Assembly (NCBI RefSeq): GCF_000372725.1
Contig: NW_005199684.1
Span: 730,030-794,029 of the forward strand
Length of the DNA stretch: 64,000 bases
From: Emiliania huxleyi CCMP1516
Lineage: Eukaryota > Haptophyta > Isochrysidales > Noelaerhabdaceae
Direction: 5' to 3'
The notes beneath the pieces were generated by a model, which did no database searches, was not told the origin of the DNA, and saw only the letters and a list, made by a program, of their open reading frames with translations. A program made the translations under genes and the position numbers. Of the stretch, positions 22,051 to 34,486 are shown in pieces (position 1 is the first letter of the stretch; every line of letters begins with the position of its first letter).

Positions 22051-23035
22051 CCGTTTGAACGTGCCCGCCGAGGACCGAGAGGCCCCGCGAGAGCGCTTCG
22101 CCTGCGGCGCGCCTGCCCGGCCATGGACCAGGCTTCACCGCCGCTTGCTGACGGCTGATCGCATCGCCTACCGCATCGCGAATGACCAGTGCCGCGACCA
22201 CTTGGACCTTGCACTGCCTGCCTGCTGACCCGGTGCAAAGAATCTGCGTCTCAGCTCTTCGGCGCATTGATTGTGCATGATTGCTCAAGTGGCTCGAATT
22301 GGCAATCCACCGCAATGCGAACATGGATGGAGAGCATATGCAACACGGACGCAGGCTTGCCGTTGGCGACGTCGGTTATCAGAGGGGTCAGGTCATAGAC
22401 ATAGTGACGCGCTCGATGGGATGCTGCATTGACGCAGACAGCAAAAGCATCGCAGCGGAGACCTTCTCAGGAGTGGCGGCTCGCACCATGCGGCAGTGCG
22501 GACACTAGGTGCGCGAATTTAAGAGCCATTTTCGATTACGTGGTTTTGGCACTGTCTACCAACTTTGGTACAAATCGACTTGGTCTGGGCACAGCTGAGC
22601 CCGGCGCTGCCTCCATTCTGAAAGTGTATAGAAGGGAAGGCAGCATGTCAGGCTGCGAGCTCTGCTGTGCGCCGAAGAGCGGTATGGCGCCGAGGAGGCC
22701 ATTTTCCTAGAAAAGGCTGTCGACATCCAAAATTTTCCTCGCTGCCCAACCATGCTCCATGGTGGGCACGCAGCGCGGGGCGCCTGCGGCGCCCATTTTT
22801 TGAAATGTCTGCCACTCACCTAAGCGGCTCTCAGAAACACTCGTGCGGCTGCGCAATTTATGCTCCCTTCTCGGCGAGTGAAAATCGCAGATTATGTTGT
22901 ATCGATAGATCTCAACATCTCGAGATCACTCGAGACCACGTCTCGCGAGAGAGTGAGAGATCTACACTCGCCTCTCGCGCGGCGAGAGAGAGATCCTCGA
23001 GGCGAGATCACGCACAGGTTAATCACGGCTACGTC
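22051..23035. other. Region between the two GGTAGAGGTAA clusters
   Basis: No convincing coding frame. 22910-23000 is rich in CTCGAG/GAGATC palindromes. Sequence is of lower GC (22500-22720) than the surrounding genes. It may be the body of an unrecognised mobile element bounded by the clusters. Confidence 0.35.
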
Positions 23036-23120
23036 GCTCACAGAGGTAGAGGTAAAGGGCCCACGGCTGCCCAGAGGTAAAGGTAAGGGCCGCAGGCCTT
23101 CAGAGGTAGAGGTAACCTAG
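23036..23120 (+). repeat. Cluster of GGTAGAGGTAA-type repeats, right
   Basis: Three copies ('cagaggtagaggtaaagg', 'cagaggtaaaggtaagg', 'cagaggtagaggtaacc') at roughly 30-bp spacing, counterpart of 21945-22050. Confidence 0.75.
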
Positions 23121-23589
23121 ACCCCTCCTACCCGGCCCCCGGTTGCGCTCCGGCGTCGCGCGCCCGCGGCGTCCGGGCGCGGGCCGATCCAACAGCGAGA
23201 GCGAACAGCAACAGGTGAACACGGAACAGAGAGGCTCCACACCCCACTCTCCCACGACACGTTTGCGCGCCCGCGCGCGATGAAGTTTAAGTAGTATTGT
23301 GTATCTGAGAACCTGCGCGCGCCAGTGCTTTTTGAATGTATTCAACGCCAAAGTTGTACTCTCTAAGTACAATACTCCGAGGGCTGCCGCCGAGCGACAC
23401 TCTATCAGTGAAATGAACGCGGAACGGCGGAGCGGCCTAGGGAGCGGCAGCAAGGGGGGGCCGCGGAGACCAGCCTCACGCCTCGGGGGGCGTCAACACT
23501 CGCCGCTGGGGGAGGGGAGACGCGGCATGCAAATGTGCCAACGGCCTATCGTCGTCCGGCAAAGCGAGGGTGCGGCGCAGAGGGGACGC
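23121..23589. other. Spacer, no gene seen
   Basis: No conserved frame. The right part probably contains the 3' UTR of the minus-strand gene ending at 23590. Confidence 0.3.
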
Positions 23590-24029
23590 TCACGGCTCGA
23601 TGCCGATAGGAGGCCTCAGCTCCTTGAACTCGATGCCAGCCCACCGGCACTCGGAGGGGTTGGGGTAGTAGCCGAGGAGCTTGTACTCGTTGATGCGGTA
23701 GCGGCCGAGGTACGACATCAGGAAGCCGAGCGCGCCCGCGTAGAAGAAGGTGGGCCGCCGGATCGGCTTGCCTGCAGCGCGCTCGGAAGGGTTGGCGCGC
23801 AGCGGTGCGTGGGGAGGGAGGCGCGCTGTTGAGGCGGAGGGCGACACGGAGGGCGCGCGGGCCATCGCGCGGTGGCGCGGTGCTCACCGATCGCAAAGCC
23901 GACACCCGCGCTGAAGGCCGTGAAGCTGGTCACCCAGAGCCAGTCGCCGATGCCAAAGTTGCGTGTGACGGCGCCGACCGTCGGTGAGGCGTTGATTGTC
24001 GGGAAGCGCGGCGGGACCATGATCGGCAT
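23590..24029 (-). CDS. Small two-helix membrane protein, complex I NUXM-like
   Basis: Exons 23888-24029 and 23590-23771 (107 aa) joined by a 116-nt GT-AG intron in phase 1. Two hydrophobic segments (WLWVTSFTAFSAGVGFAIG and TFFYAGALGFLMSYL) are separated by a KPIRRP turn. The tail reads GYYPNPSECRWAG. The layout of an N-terminal Pro-rich segment, two helices and a GKP turn recalls the mitochondrial complex I accessory subunit NUXM. I could not test this, and another small mitochondrial or plastid membrane protein is possible. Confidence 0.6.
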
Positions 24030-24378
24030 GGTTGCCGAGCGCTTTTGGCGAGGGTGCGCGGAGGCGGCGGTGCAGCTGTGAGCCCCCACTCGAGAAGAAT
24101 TCACGTACCCCAAACAACTCCCTCGCACCACACAGGTTCGACACAGGTACCAAAAGAGGCAGAGAGAAGAAGGAAACGGGGGTGCGATGCGGCGCTCTGC
24201 ACCCTTACAAACAAGCGATCCCACCACGACAGCGATTGTGGGGACTTCTTGATTCGTACGTGAAGGGTGGAGGGGCCCGTCCGAAGATCTTGGCGGGCAT
24301 TGCTGGAAAAAGAAGAAACTCCGCGCGATATCCGGCAGAGAAGAAATGCGTTAACGCGCACCGGGGTGTAACACACAT

Positions 24379-25149
24379 ATGTCCGGCATCGACTTCGCCG
24401 CGCTCCGTCGCGAGCGCGAGGCTCGCCAAGGTGCCCCTTCGTCGGCTGCCACTGCCGCCTCTTCAGGGAGCACCACCGACGTCACCTCCGGAGGGCGGCG
24501 GCTCGACGGCGTGGAGGTGGAGCTGTCACCCGCTGCTGAGCGTCAGGCTGGGCCAGTGATCTACGTCGGTGGCGCGTGCAAAGACGCATCCGGACACCAC
24601 GCGCTCCGACCAGCCGCGGTGCCGCCTTCGGCGGTGGAGGTGGACTGCCGCAAGTCGGGCACCGAGGTTCGCGTGCGCGGCAATGTGGCCACGCTCACCG
24701 CGGGCCTCGGTAGCCTGCACGACCGGAAACCAGCTTCCGACGCCGAATGCGAGAGGGTGGTCGAGTTTCTGCAGCGCGATGCTCGGGCGATCGACGCCTC
24801 ACTCCGGCGAGGCGAGTCGGTCTGGGTCCACTGCGGTGCGGCTCTCATCCGTCTCTTTTTGCCCGCGCTCCCTCTCTCACTCGCCATCCCCGCCTGAGCA
24901 GCGCAAGGGTTCAACCGCGGCCCGAGCGGCCTGCTCGCCTACCTCCTCCTCTACACCGACGCCTCGTGGGACGAGGCGTGCGGCGCGCTCAAGGCGGCAC
25001 GGCCGAGAGCGCGCGGGCGGCACAACACTTTCCGGCAGCAGCTTGAGCAGCTCGCCGACGGGCCAAAGGCGAACGTGCTGCTCGCCGACCACCGCTCGCT
25101 CGACATCCGTGACGGCGGGAATGACCCGTGCGACGACGACCGCCGCTAA
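24379..25149 (+). CDS. Dual-specificity protein phosphatase-like protein
   Basis: Exons 24379-24835 and 24902-25149 (234 aa), with a 66-nt GT-AG intron inside the active site. Splicing in phase 1 recreates the signature VHCAQGFNRG: C152, then five residues, then R158. This is the CX5R loop of cysteine phosphatases, followed by the usual helix (GPSGLLAYLLLY). Upstream, AVEVDCRKSGTEVRVRGN and ECERVVEFLQRDARAID fit the beta strand and helix before the P-loop. The N terminus (MSGIDFAALRREREA) is basic and cytosolic. Substrate is unknown; an atypical DSP on phosphoproteins or phosphoinositides is inferred. The unspliced frame lacks the catalytic loop. Confidence 0.8.
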
Positions 25150-25500
25150 ATTGCGGCGGTCTGGGCTCACCTTACAGGTGCGGCGCGGTTCGACAGTCCC
25201 CACATTCTCGACAAACGAGAGGCTCAGACTGGGTCGAGCTCGAGGCTCGACCAGGCTCGAGCGTTTTGGGCGTTGCTCACGCCACAGTATGCGCGCGATG
25301 CCCGGAGGTATGGGCGAGCGGCGAGACGCTGATCGACTCTACGGACTCTTGTACCAAGTATCTCCATGTAGGGGAGAGAAAACTTTAGCACACACATGCT
25401 CTCGACGACAAAACTCGAGTCGCGACGCGCGCAGGCGGCATGATGTGCGCATGTCGCACCCTTTCATGCTTTCATGGTCGCGGGCTGGGGGCGGCCTGGG
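25150..25500. other. Convergent spacer
   Basis: Lies between the 3' ends of the phosphatase gene (+) and the EF-hand gene (-). No feature recognised. Confidence 0.35.
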
Positions 25501-26274
25501 CTATAACTGCAAGCCGCCGGTGGCGAATCCCGAGCCAAGTGCGAGCCGCATCGCGCGGTAGCGAGCATAGCCGCCGCGGAACTCGGCGAGTGAGATTTCG
25601 CCGTTGCCATCCACATCCAGCTGGTCAAAGATGCGCTCGACGGCCACCGAAGAGTAGCTCGGCCCCTCGACGCCGCCAAGCTTCTCGTGAAGCTCTGCTA
25701 CCGACAGGCTGCCGTTGCCGTCGAGATCGAGCGCCGCAAAGGCGGCGTCGGCCTCTTCGTACAACGCGGCCATCTCCTTCTCTCCGAGCTCGCCCAGACC
25801 TGGCGCCTTGAGCAGCGGCGGGTAGCGCACGAAGCTCTCCCGAAGCTCGTCGCGCGAGACAGCGCCGTCGCGAGGGTTGGCATCCAGCATCTGGTACAGC
25901 TCCGCCACGGCTGCCTCTGAGTACCCAGCCGCGAGGAGGTGCGAGCGCAGCTCCTCCTCGGAGATCTCGCCGTCACCGTTACGGTCGAGGACAGCAAAGA
26001 TCGCATCGGCCTTCTCGTGAATCTGAACGATCTCTTCCTCGCTGTACAGACCGTACGCCGCTGGCCGGCGTCGTGGCGGACCGGTCTCGGTCAGCACCGG
26101 CCGGATCCTCGCACGAAGGCGGTACTGCCACGGCTTCAGGTGGCATCCTCGCACGTGACTGGCGCACAGCACCGACGTGCATCCCGCTCGTCCAGCCAGA
26201 GAGTTGCGCGCAATAGAGGCTGACTTGAAATTGACGACAAATGCTACCGCGAACAAACCAGTGAGCAAAGGCAT
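25501..26274 (-). CDS. EF-hand calcium-binding protein with signal-like N terminus
   Basis: A single 257-aa frame. Three canonical EF-hand loops (DRNGDGEISEEE, DLDGNGSLSVAE, DVDGNGEISLAE) and a fourth degenerate one (DANPRDGAVSRDE) occur in two pairs, a calmodulin-like plan. The start MPLLTGLFAVAFVVNF is hydrophobic, followed by a basic, Ser/Arg-rich stretch, so secretion or plastid import is likely rather than cytosol. It may be a calcium sensor or buffer; no partner is implied by the neighbours. Confidence 0.75.
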   Translation of the reverse strand: MPLLTGLFAVAFVVNFKSASIARNSLAGRAGCTSVLCASHVRGCHLKPWQYRLRARIRPVLTETGPPRRRPAAYGLYSEEEIVQIHEKADAIFAVLDRNGDGEISEEELRSHLLAAGYSEAAVAELYQMLDANPRDGAVSRDELRESFVRYPPLLKAPGLGELGEKEMAALYEEADAAFAALDLDGNGSLSVAELHEKLGGVEGPSYSSVAVERIFDQLDVDGNGEISLAEFRGGYARYRAMRLALGSGFATGGLQL

Positions 26275-26519
26275 TCTTGAGGAGACTCTCGTCAGAGTTC
26301 ACGCCCTCAGGTCCGTGTGCTCGGCGAGGCCAGCGACAGAGAGGCACACTCTCGGCTCGGCGTGCGAGCTATTCCCAGCTGGTAGCCCCCTTACATCCGG
26401 CGCCTGGAGGCAATTCCCTCTCGAGCACCGCAGCTGGCGGCGGCGACATGAGCGGTGACGGCGTGGGTGCGTGGCGGTCAGCATACACGCCAAGAAGAAG
26501 AAGAATCTGTCCCGCTTAG

Positions 26520-26755
26520 CTAAGATAGGCGCCACAAGCGTGGGTGCTCATCTCAGGATACGCAGCTACACGTGTAGGCGCGAGCCTTGCTCAAAGATAA
26601 GCGCCCAGACACGAAGACACGTATATGGGCTACCTGGACGCAGACGCGCATCCTCATGTGTGGGCGCTCATCTTAGTTAATACTCGCGTCTACACATGCA
26701 GGTGCGTATATGGGCTAGGTGTGCACATGAGGCCTACACGTGTGGGTGGTCATTT
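26520..26755. repeat. Diverged short-repeat region
   Basis: Several motifs recur in loose order: GYGTGGGYGCTCATCT (three times), ACGTATATGGGCTA (twice) and CTACACRTGYAGG (three times). The region is AT-richer than its neighbours. It may be an old minisatellite or an array of protein-binding sites. Confidence 0.5.
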
Positions 26756-27024
26756 TTGACCCACTTTCCGGGGTTTGCCATCTGTGGGTCGGGCTTTTGC
26801 TGTGCGGGGTAGGAAGCGGCCGGATGTAAGTGGGGCGGGTTTGCTGCTGCGGGGTCCCCCGCTGTCGCCCGGGGTCGTGCGAGGGGTTGGCACGACCAGT
26901 AGGGACCCCCTCCCCCGGGCCCCGCTCTCAGTTGGGGCCTCCGCGGCCGAGTGGGAAATATTGGATGGGAAACGGGTCGATTTGCAAAGTGGGGCGCCGG
27001 GCCCGGCCGGGCCCGGGGCTTGCC

Positions 27025-28837
<1,813 letters not shown>

Positions 28838-29486
28838 CGTAGCAGACTGCCGGGTGTGTGGACTCGAGCAACGGACGCCCACGCGGCGCAGATTGATGGC
28901 CGGTGAAGGGACCGGATTTTTTGCGGGGTGTGGTATGGTAGCGTCGAGAGACCATACCCCCCCGCCAGCTGACAGACGCCAGCCTCCCGCCGACGGGACC
29001 CCCCCCCACCCCCCCCACCCCCCCCACCCACCCCCTCACCCCCTCGCCCCACCGCCGGCCGCCTTACTGCTGGCTCCATCCAGGTACCAGGATGGAGGCT
29101 GCAGACACCGACACGCACACTAGATACGCGCGGATGGCCGCCGTCTTCCACGCCAGCACCGGCCGGAGGGTGCTCGTCTAGAGCGCGGCGGCGAACTTGG
29201 CAATCGCCTGGCGAGCGGCGCGGGCGCGGCACCCCCGCGCCGGTCCGGGCGCACCCGCACCAGCAGGCGCCGCGCCGGCCGTCCCCGTGCGGGCGGCTCC
29301 GGTGGCCGCCGCGCCGGCCGCCCCGCAGGCCACCGCACCGGCGAGGTCATCCATCGGCATCGCCGTGCCGGCGGGTGCCTGCCCCCCCTCCAGTGGGTGC
29401 CCCCGCTCCGGTGGTCGCCTCGCCGGTGGTCGCCTCGCGGCGGGTTGGCCGGCTGCGCCAGCGGCGCAATCTCGGGGGACTTGTAG
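28838..29486. other. Spacer with low-complexity GC sequence
   Basis: 28980-29055 is C-rich. 29180-29480 is Ala/Pro-coding low complexity. A short frame at 29092-29181 (MEAADTDTHTRYARMAAVFH...) could be a first exon of the unit that ends at 29606, but I cannot connect them. Confidence 0.3.
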
Positions 29487-29606
29487 TACATTGAGGCGCT
29501 CCGCAACCAGAAGGGTGTCGGCGAGTGGAGCGTGGAGCAGCTGCAGCAGCTCCGCGACACGGGCGCCTGTTCCTACCTCATGGCGCTGCGGGCTCGGCGG
29601 CAGTAG
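29487..29606 (+). CDS. Possible terminal exon of an unknown gene
   Basis: An AG acceptor at 29485-29486 is followed by 39 codons with a strongly protein-like sequence (YIEALRNQKGVGEWSVEQLQ, then LRDTGACSYLMALRARRQ) and a stop at 29604-29606. The rest of the gene was not found; it may be a fragment carried by a repeat, since 'ggaccatacccccc' strings flank it. Confidence 0.35.
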   Translation, partial: YIEALRNQKGVGEWSVEQLQQLRDTGACSYLMALRARRQ

Positions 29607-29973
29607 AGGGAGGGGCCGAGGGACCATACCCCCCCACCCCTGTCGAGGGCTAGTCTTGGGCGGTCAGGACCATACCCCCCCACCCTTTGGGCCGCGACCC
29701 TACCATTTTGAACCCAGAGGGGGGGAGTTCTCGAGACCTCGAGAGAGAACGCGGCCCGCAGCTAAAGAGCGCTCGTGGAGATACCCGAAGCGATCCAAGT
29801 CCCTCTCCTGCGCCTATTCCTCCGTCCCCTTAGGTACTTACTTCCTTACAAGGTACTGCGATTGGGCTAGCCGCTAGATTGGGAGCGACAGCCGTGGAAA
29901 ACGTTTGGGATAGGAGTAGTCTCTCTCTTGGGATATAGGATGGGTTGCCCCCCGAACAGCGTCGGCGGATCGA

Positions 29974-32900
29974 ATGCCAACGACCAGGGCCCTCGCGCTC
30001 TTTGCAGCGCTGCCACTTGTTGTGCTTGCAAGCAGGCGCACGCCTCCCACCGAGGAGGAGTGCAAGGCGCGCCTCGACGGCATCTATGCTGATATTGAAG
30101 CCGGAGACCTCGATGCTGCACTCAAGACCTCCGAATCGCTAGACCGAAAGGTGCGAGAGATAGACAGAAAATACCAACATGTTGTGCTCCACACTGGGTG
30201 GCGTGTCGGCACTCACCCTGGCCCTATCCCCCTCCTCTAGCCGGGCGTGGACTATCCCAAATCGTGCTTGGTGGACGAACCGTACAATGGACCAGCCGAG
30301 TTGGAGATCATTTCTGGTGGCCAGCTGGATGACTCTGAGCTCGGGGCGATGGAGGCCGCGATTGAGTTCCCGGAGATCATCCTGCTTCCAGGCCGACCTC
30401 CCCTTCCGCTCTTCCGGATGACGCCCGTCGTCTCTTCGCCGGAAGTGCAGGTGCGAGGCTTCATGCTGGACATGAAGTTTTACCTCGTCTCGCACGGCCC
30501 GCTGGCTCCGGGCATGAAGAGGGGGAAGGGAGTCTCGGATGACGACGACGATGACGGTGGCGGGGCGTCCGATCGTAACTTGAACAGCTATTCCATCGGC
30601 GTCAAGACTGTCCTGGTGGTTCCTCTGTGCTGGTCCTAGATGCTGCATGCTGTTTCAGTAGGGCCAGCAGCCCAGTCCCAGTCTTCACTCGCGACGACAC
30701 GTGCTAACACTACAGGTGCTGGTCGGACAAGTTTGACGGCACGTCTTGCGACGCGGTGGAGGACGGGTGGGACGGCGACTCGCTCTTCAATTACTGCGGG
30801 TACAGTCAGACCGGGGACTGCGGACCTAATGGCCAGCGCCCGACATTCAGCCAGCGGATGGCGGACACAATGGATTGGGCCAACGACTTTTTTGACTATA
30901 ACTCCCAGGGTCGATTTCAGTTGCAGCCAACCATCACGGCGCCGGTCTCCGTCTCCGATATTACCTCCAGCACTTGCCACAACTTTAGCCCCCTCGGCAG
31001 CTCGAGCTCGAGCAACACCATCGACGTGAAGGCCTTCGCCGCCGCCGGCTACGATTATCCCCCGCTCACGCCATCCGGGGTCGAGTTCGACTTTTGGTGG
31101 GTGGGGACGCCGCGCTGCATGGGCTGGGGGTGGGGCGGGATCGGGCGAGTCGGAGGCCCCGGCCTGATCGTCAACCGTGTGTCCGGCAGCACCGCCAGCA
31201 CGTTTATCCACGAGCTCGGTCACAACCTCGGCCTCAACCACTGCAACTCCAGTTGAGACGCTTCCTAGAATCCTCTAGTGCACTAGGCTGTCGTTCCGCA
31301 GAGTCGCCACTCGCGCAGTCCAAGCCGACATCCCTCACTTTCCTGGTCGCTCGCGCTTCAGTTTCTTCGGGCGACTGGGGCGCGAACATCGCAGAGACCA
31401 TGTTCCTAGAGTCCAACTTGCCAAACCTGCAGACACCGACCAGCTACTCGTCGTACGGGGGAAGTCTGAGCGTCATGGGGGCCAATTCGGCCGGAAGTTA
31501 TGGCGGGCACCTCTTGGCTCCGGAGAAGCTCATCCAGGTGAACGCCGCCCTCTCCCTTCTCTCTTCGCGGTGTCGTTTTAGATTGCCCGCCCCCTCTCTC
31601 GCCTAGGGCTGGCTGAGCGAGTCCAACATCGTCAAGATCAACTTGGACGAGGGCCCTTCTACCCGCGGACCCTTCTACCTGCAGCCGGCCGACCCCGTCC
31701 AAGCCGCCGACCTCAACTATCTCAGCATGCTTGGTATCAAAGGCGGGTTTAGCCACATTGTTCCTCCCGACGCGCGCCCAACTTGCAAGGAGGGCACTGC
31801 AGCTAGCTGCGCCGACTGGGTTGACCCAGACGCGCCAATCGCGCTGGCGATCGAGACCGAGGCGTGCAACCATCGCATCCTCAGTTACTGCGATAGCGGC
31901 CACGAGCAGTACAAGAAGTTCTTCTGGATCGAACACCGCATCGGCGACAAATACACTGGCCTCACCAGCGGAAGTGCGGTGTTCGTGTACTCCGCCTCGT
32001 ATCAATACGAATACTCCATGGTGACTTCCCCCACAACCCTCCATTACACCGGGCGAGAAGGCAGCGTCCGGCTCCTGCCATCCCTCGATCCCGCACCCCC
32101 ACACCCTACCAGGACTCGGGCCGCGTGGGTCGATCCGCCATGGTTGGCTCCGAGCAGTTTGGCTTCGGCGCGGAGGGCGGCGCGTTGTACGAGGGCGATG
32201 AGGTTGTTCTCGACATCGCGCACGAGTGGGGAACTGCGTCCGGCTCCGGCATCGAGGTGCGAGAGGTGCAGCAGGCTCAGCGCTACTTTCAGCGTCTCTT
32301 CATGGCTGTGCCTGCGACTAGGTCCGAGTGATGGTGCATGGTCTCGACGCGCGAGGCTACATGGGTGTCACCATCTCCAGCGACGACAAGCCGCCGAGCC
32401 CGCCACCGCCGCCGCCACAGCCGCCGTATATCGGTCCCCCGCAACCGCCGCCGATGGAATGCTTGTGCGACAACCCTGCTTCGGCTCAAGTGTGAGGGGC
32501 GTCTCTTCACACTTTCTTGTGCGAGCAGGTGCGAGAATGACTGCTACAACAACGGGAATTCCTGGACGAGCGACGGATATTGCGACGACGGCGAGCTGTA
32601 GCCGAGATATCACCGGCGGCTTGTGGGGGACCGATATACGGCGAGGTTTAGCCGAGATATCACCGCCGCCGATCTATCGGGGGACCGAGAGGCAAGCAGG
32701 ACGCCTCGCTGAGAGCAGGCAGGACGCCGCAGGGTGAGCGGCCCGTGTCCTCACGCCAATGGCCGTGCACAGGCGGGCCGGGGAGTCAGTACACGGCAAC
32801 CGACTGCCCTCTCGGTAACGACTGTGATGATTGCGGCGAGCGCTGCACTCTGATCATCTCTGCCCCGCCGCCCCCCTTCATTTCCTTGTCCTCGCCTCCA

Positions 32901-33447
32901 CCCCCGCCCCCGCATGCCTCGCCCCCACCACCATCGCCGTCGCCACCACCGTCACCGCCGCCTCCGCCTCCGCCTCCACCTTCGCCGTCGCCCCCGCCGC
33001 CACCGGCGCCACCACCCTCCCCGGCACCGACACCTCCACCGCCGCCGCCACCCTCACCTCCGCCGCCGCCGCCGCCGTCGCCGTCGCCCTTTCCGCCCGG
33101 ACACCTCGATCCACCGAGGACTCCGCCTCCGCCGCCACACCCATCACCACCGCCGCCGCCGCCTCCATCGCCACCCCCCGCGCCCCCGCCTCCACCGCCT
33201 CCGTCGCCATCACCCTTGCCGCGGCCACCACCTCCCCCATNNNNNNNNNNNNNNNNNNNNNNNNNNNNNNNNNNNNNNNNNNNNNNNNNNNNNNNNNNNN
33301 NNNNNNNNNNNNNNNNNNNNNNNNNNNNNNNNNNNNNNNNCGCCCCGCCCGCCGCCGTCGCCATCACCGCCACCGCCGCCGCCTCCGACGCCTCCGCCGC
33401 CTAACTCGCCGCCGCCATATCCGCCACCGCCCCCGTCGCCAAAGCCG

Positions 33448-33478
<31 letters not shown>

Positions 33479-34068
33479 AAAATGGCCAGAGGGTCCCCTT
33501 TTGCTGCCAGTGGCCAAACACAGACGATGTATGTAGCTCCAGCTCTTTGTGCACCTCCTTTGCCTCTTCATGGTGCTCGAGCTCCGCCGGCAGCTGCGCC
33601 AGCTGCAGTGCCAAGTGGTGCGGCGATCTTCCCGAGCCGGGAGGGGGTGAATGCGGGTCGTGGACGCAGATCTGCCTCGCGTGCTCTGGTTCCTGCATCC
33701 AGTGCCAGAACAACCCGTCCCAGTTCGAGTGCGCCGCCGGCCGCGACGTGGCGCCTCTCGACGAGGAGGAGAAAGGTTGGATTGACCCACTGCTACCTCT
33801 GTTCGACCCTCTATGGCACATCACTTCCTTCCTGCCCTCCTTCTTCTTCTCTCGCGCCGAGCCACTGGGCAAGAAGTTGACCGACAGGTCGCAGGCGGGC
33901 CACCCCTATGTAGGTTGTGAAAGAGTATTTCTGCTAGCGCTCAATCACTTTTCCTTGCATCACTAGGCTGGCCTCTTGTGGCTGCCTGTCCTCGCAGGGG
34001 GCGCCGCCCTCCCAGCGGTCGCGGCTTTGGTAGCCCGGCGACGCCTGGCTGCGCCAAGGCTTCACTGA
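29974..34068 (+). CDS. Gametolysin-type (M11) metalloprotease with membrane anchor
   Basis: Exons I can place: 29974-30180, 30241-about 30620, about 30716-31251, 31362-31537, 31607-32020, 32113-32274, 32322-32491, 32529-32590, 32773 across the N gap to about 33770, and 33967-34068. The donor near 30620 and the junctions between 33770 and 33967 are unresolved. A signal peptide (MPTTRALALFAALPLVVLA) leads to the zinc site HELGHNLGLNH and a Met-turn (SLSVMGA), as in M11 peptidases that cut algal wall glycoproteins. Downstream, a spliced Cys module reads DGYCDDGGPGSQY..DCPLGNDCDDCGERC. Next come a long Pro-rich rod, likely hydroxyprolinated, a second Cys-rich segment, and a C-terminal hydrophobic helix (LLWLPVLAGGAALPAVAALVA) with a basic tail, so it is probably anchored at the cell surface. 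Two introns (32275-32321, 32591-32772) use GC donors and one is only 37 nt (32492-32528). Confidence 0.82.
33241..33340. other. Assembly gap (100 N)
   Basis: A run of 100 unknown bases lies in the proline-coding exon of the M11 protease. The flanks are CCN-rich repeats, which explains the failed assembly. The frame on the two sides differs if the gap is taken as exactly 100, so its true length is unknown. Confidence 0.99.
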
Positions 34069-34377
34069 GTTCGGACCCCTCGCACGGAGAGCCCCCCCCC
34101 CCCCCCCCCCCCTCGCGCGCGCGCCGCGCGCTGCCCACCCCACACACTCGCGCTACCGTGTCTTCATAGATCGTGTCTTTTTGTCCGTCTCAACTCCAGC
34201 TTCCATGTTTTTTTGCACACACGTAACCTGGGGTGTCCCCGTGTCGTGTTAGAGCGACACCCCACACGGCACACCGAGTTTCAAGGTCACCGAGTCCGAG
34301 ACTCCCACTCGTCACTCGTAGAGCTGGCTCACGACTCTCACGGGATCGTGGTCAACTGTGCGGCTCGCACATCGCAC
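34069..34377. other. 3' flank of the protease gene
   Basis: Contains a C homopolymer (34091-34111) and no coding frame. The left part is probably the 3' UTR. Confidence 0.35.
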
Positions 34378-34397
34378 ACACGCACACACACGCACAC

Positions 34398-34458
<61 letters not shown>
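34378..34458. repeat. (CA)n microsatellite
   Basis: About 80 bases of CA dinucleotide, interrupted by 'cg' near its left end. It lies about 20 bases left of the target duplication of the second hAT-like element. Confidence 0.95.
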
Positions 34459-34461
<3 letters not shown>

Positions 34462-34486
34462 GCATGCACAGACACACAGCCCCTTC

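Noticed and set aside
21945-23120. LTR-type element bounded by the GGTAGAGGTAA clusters
   Set aside because: The clusters are not long identical repeats, no short direct duplication flanks them, and no element proteins are visible between.
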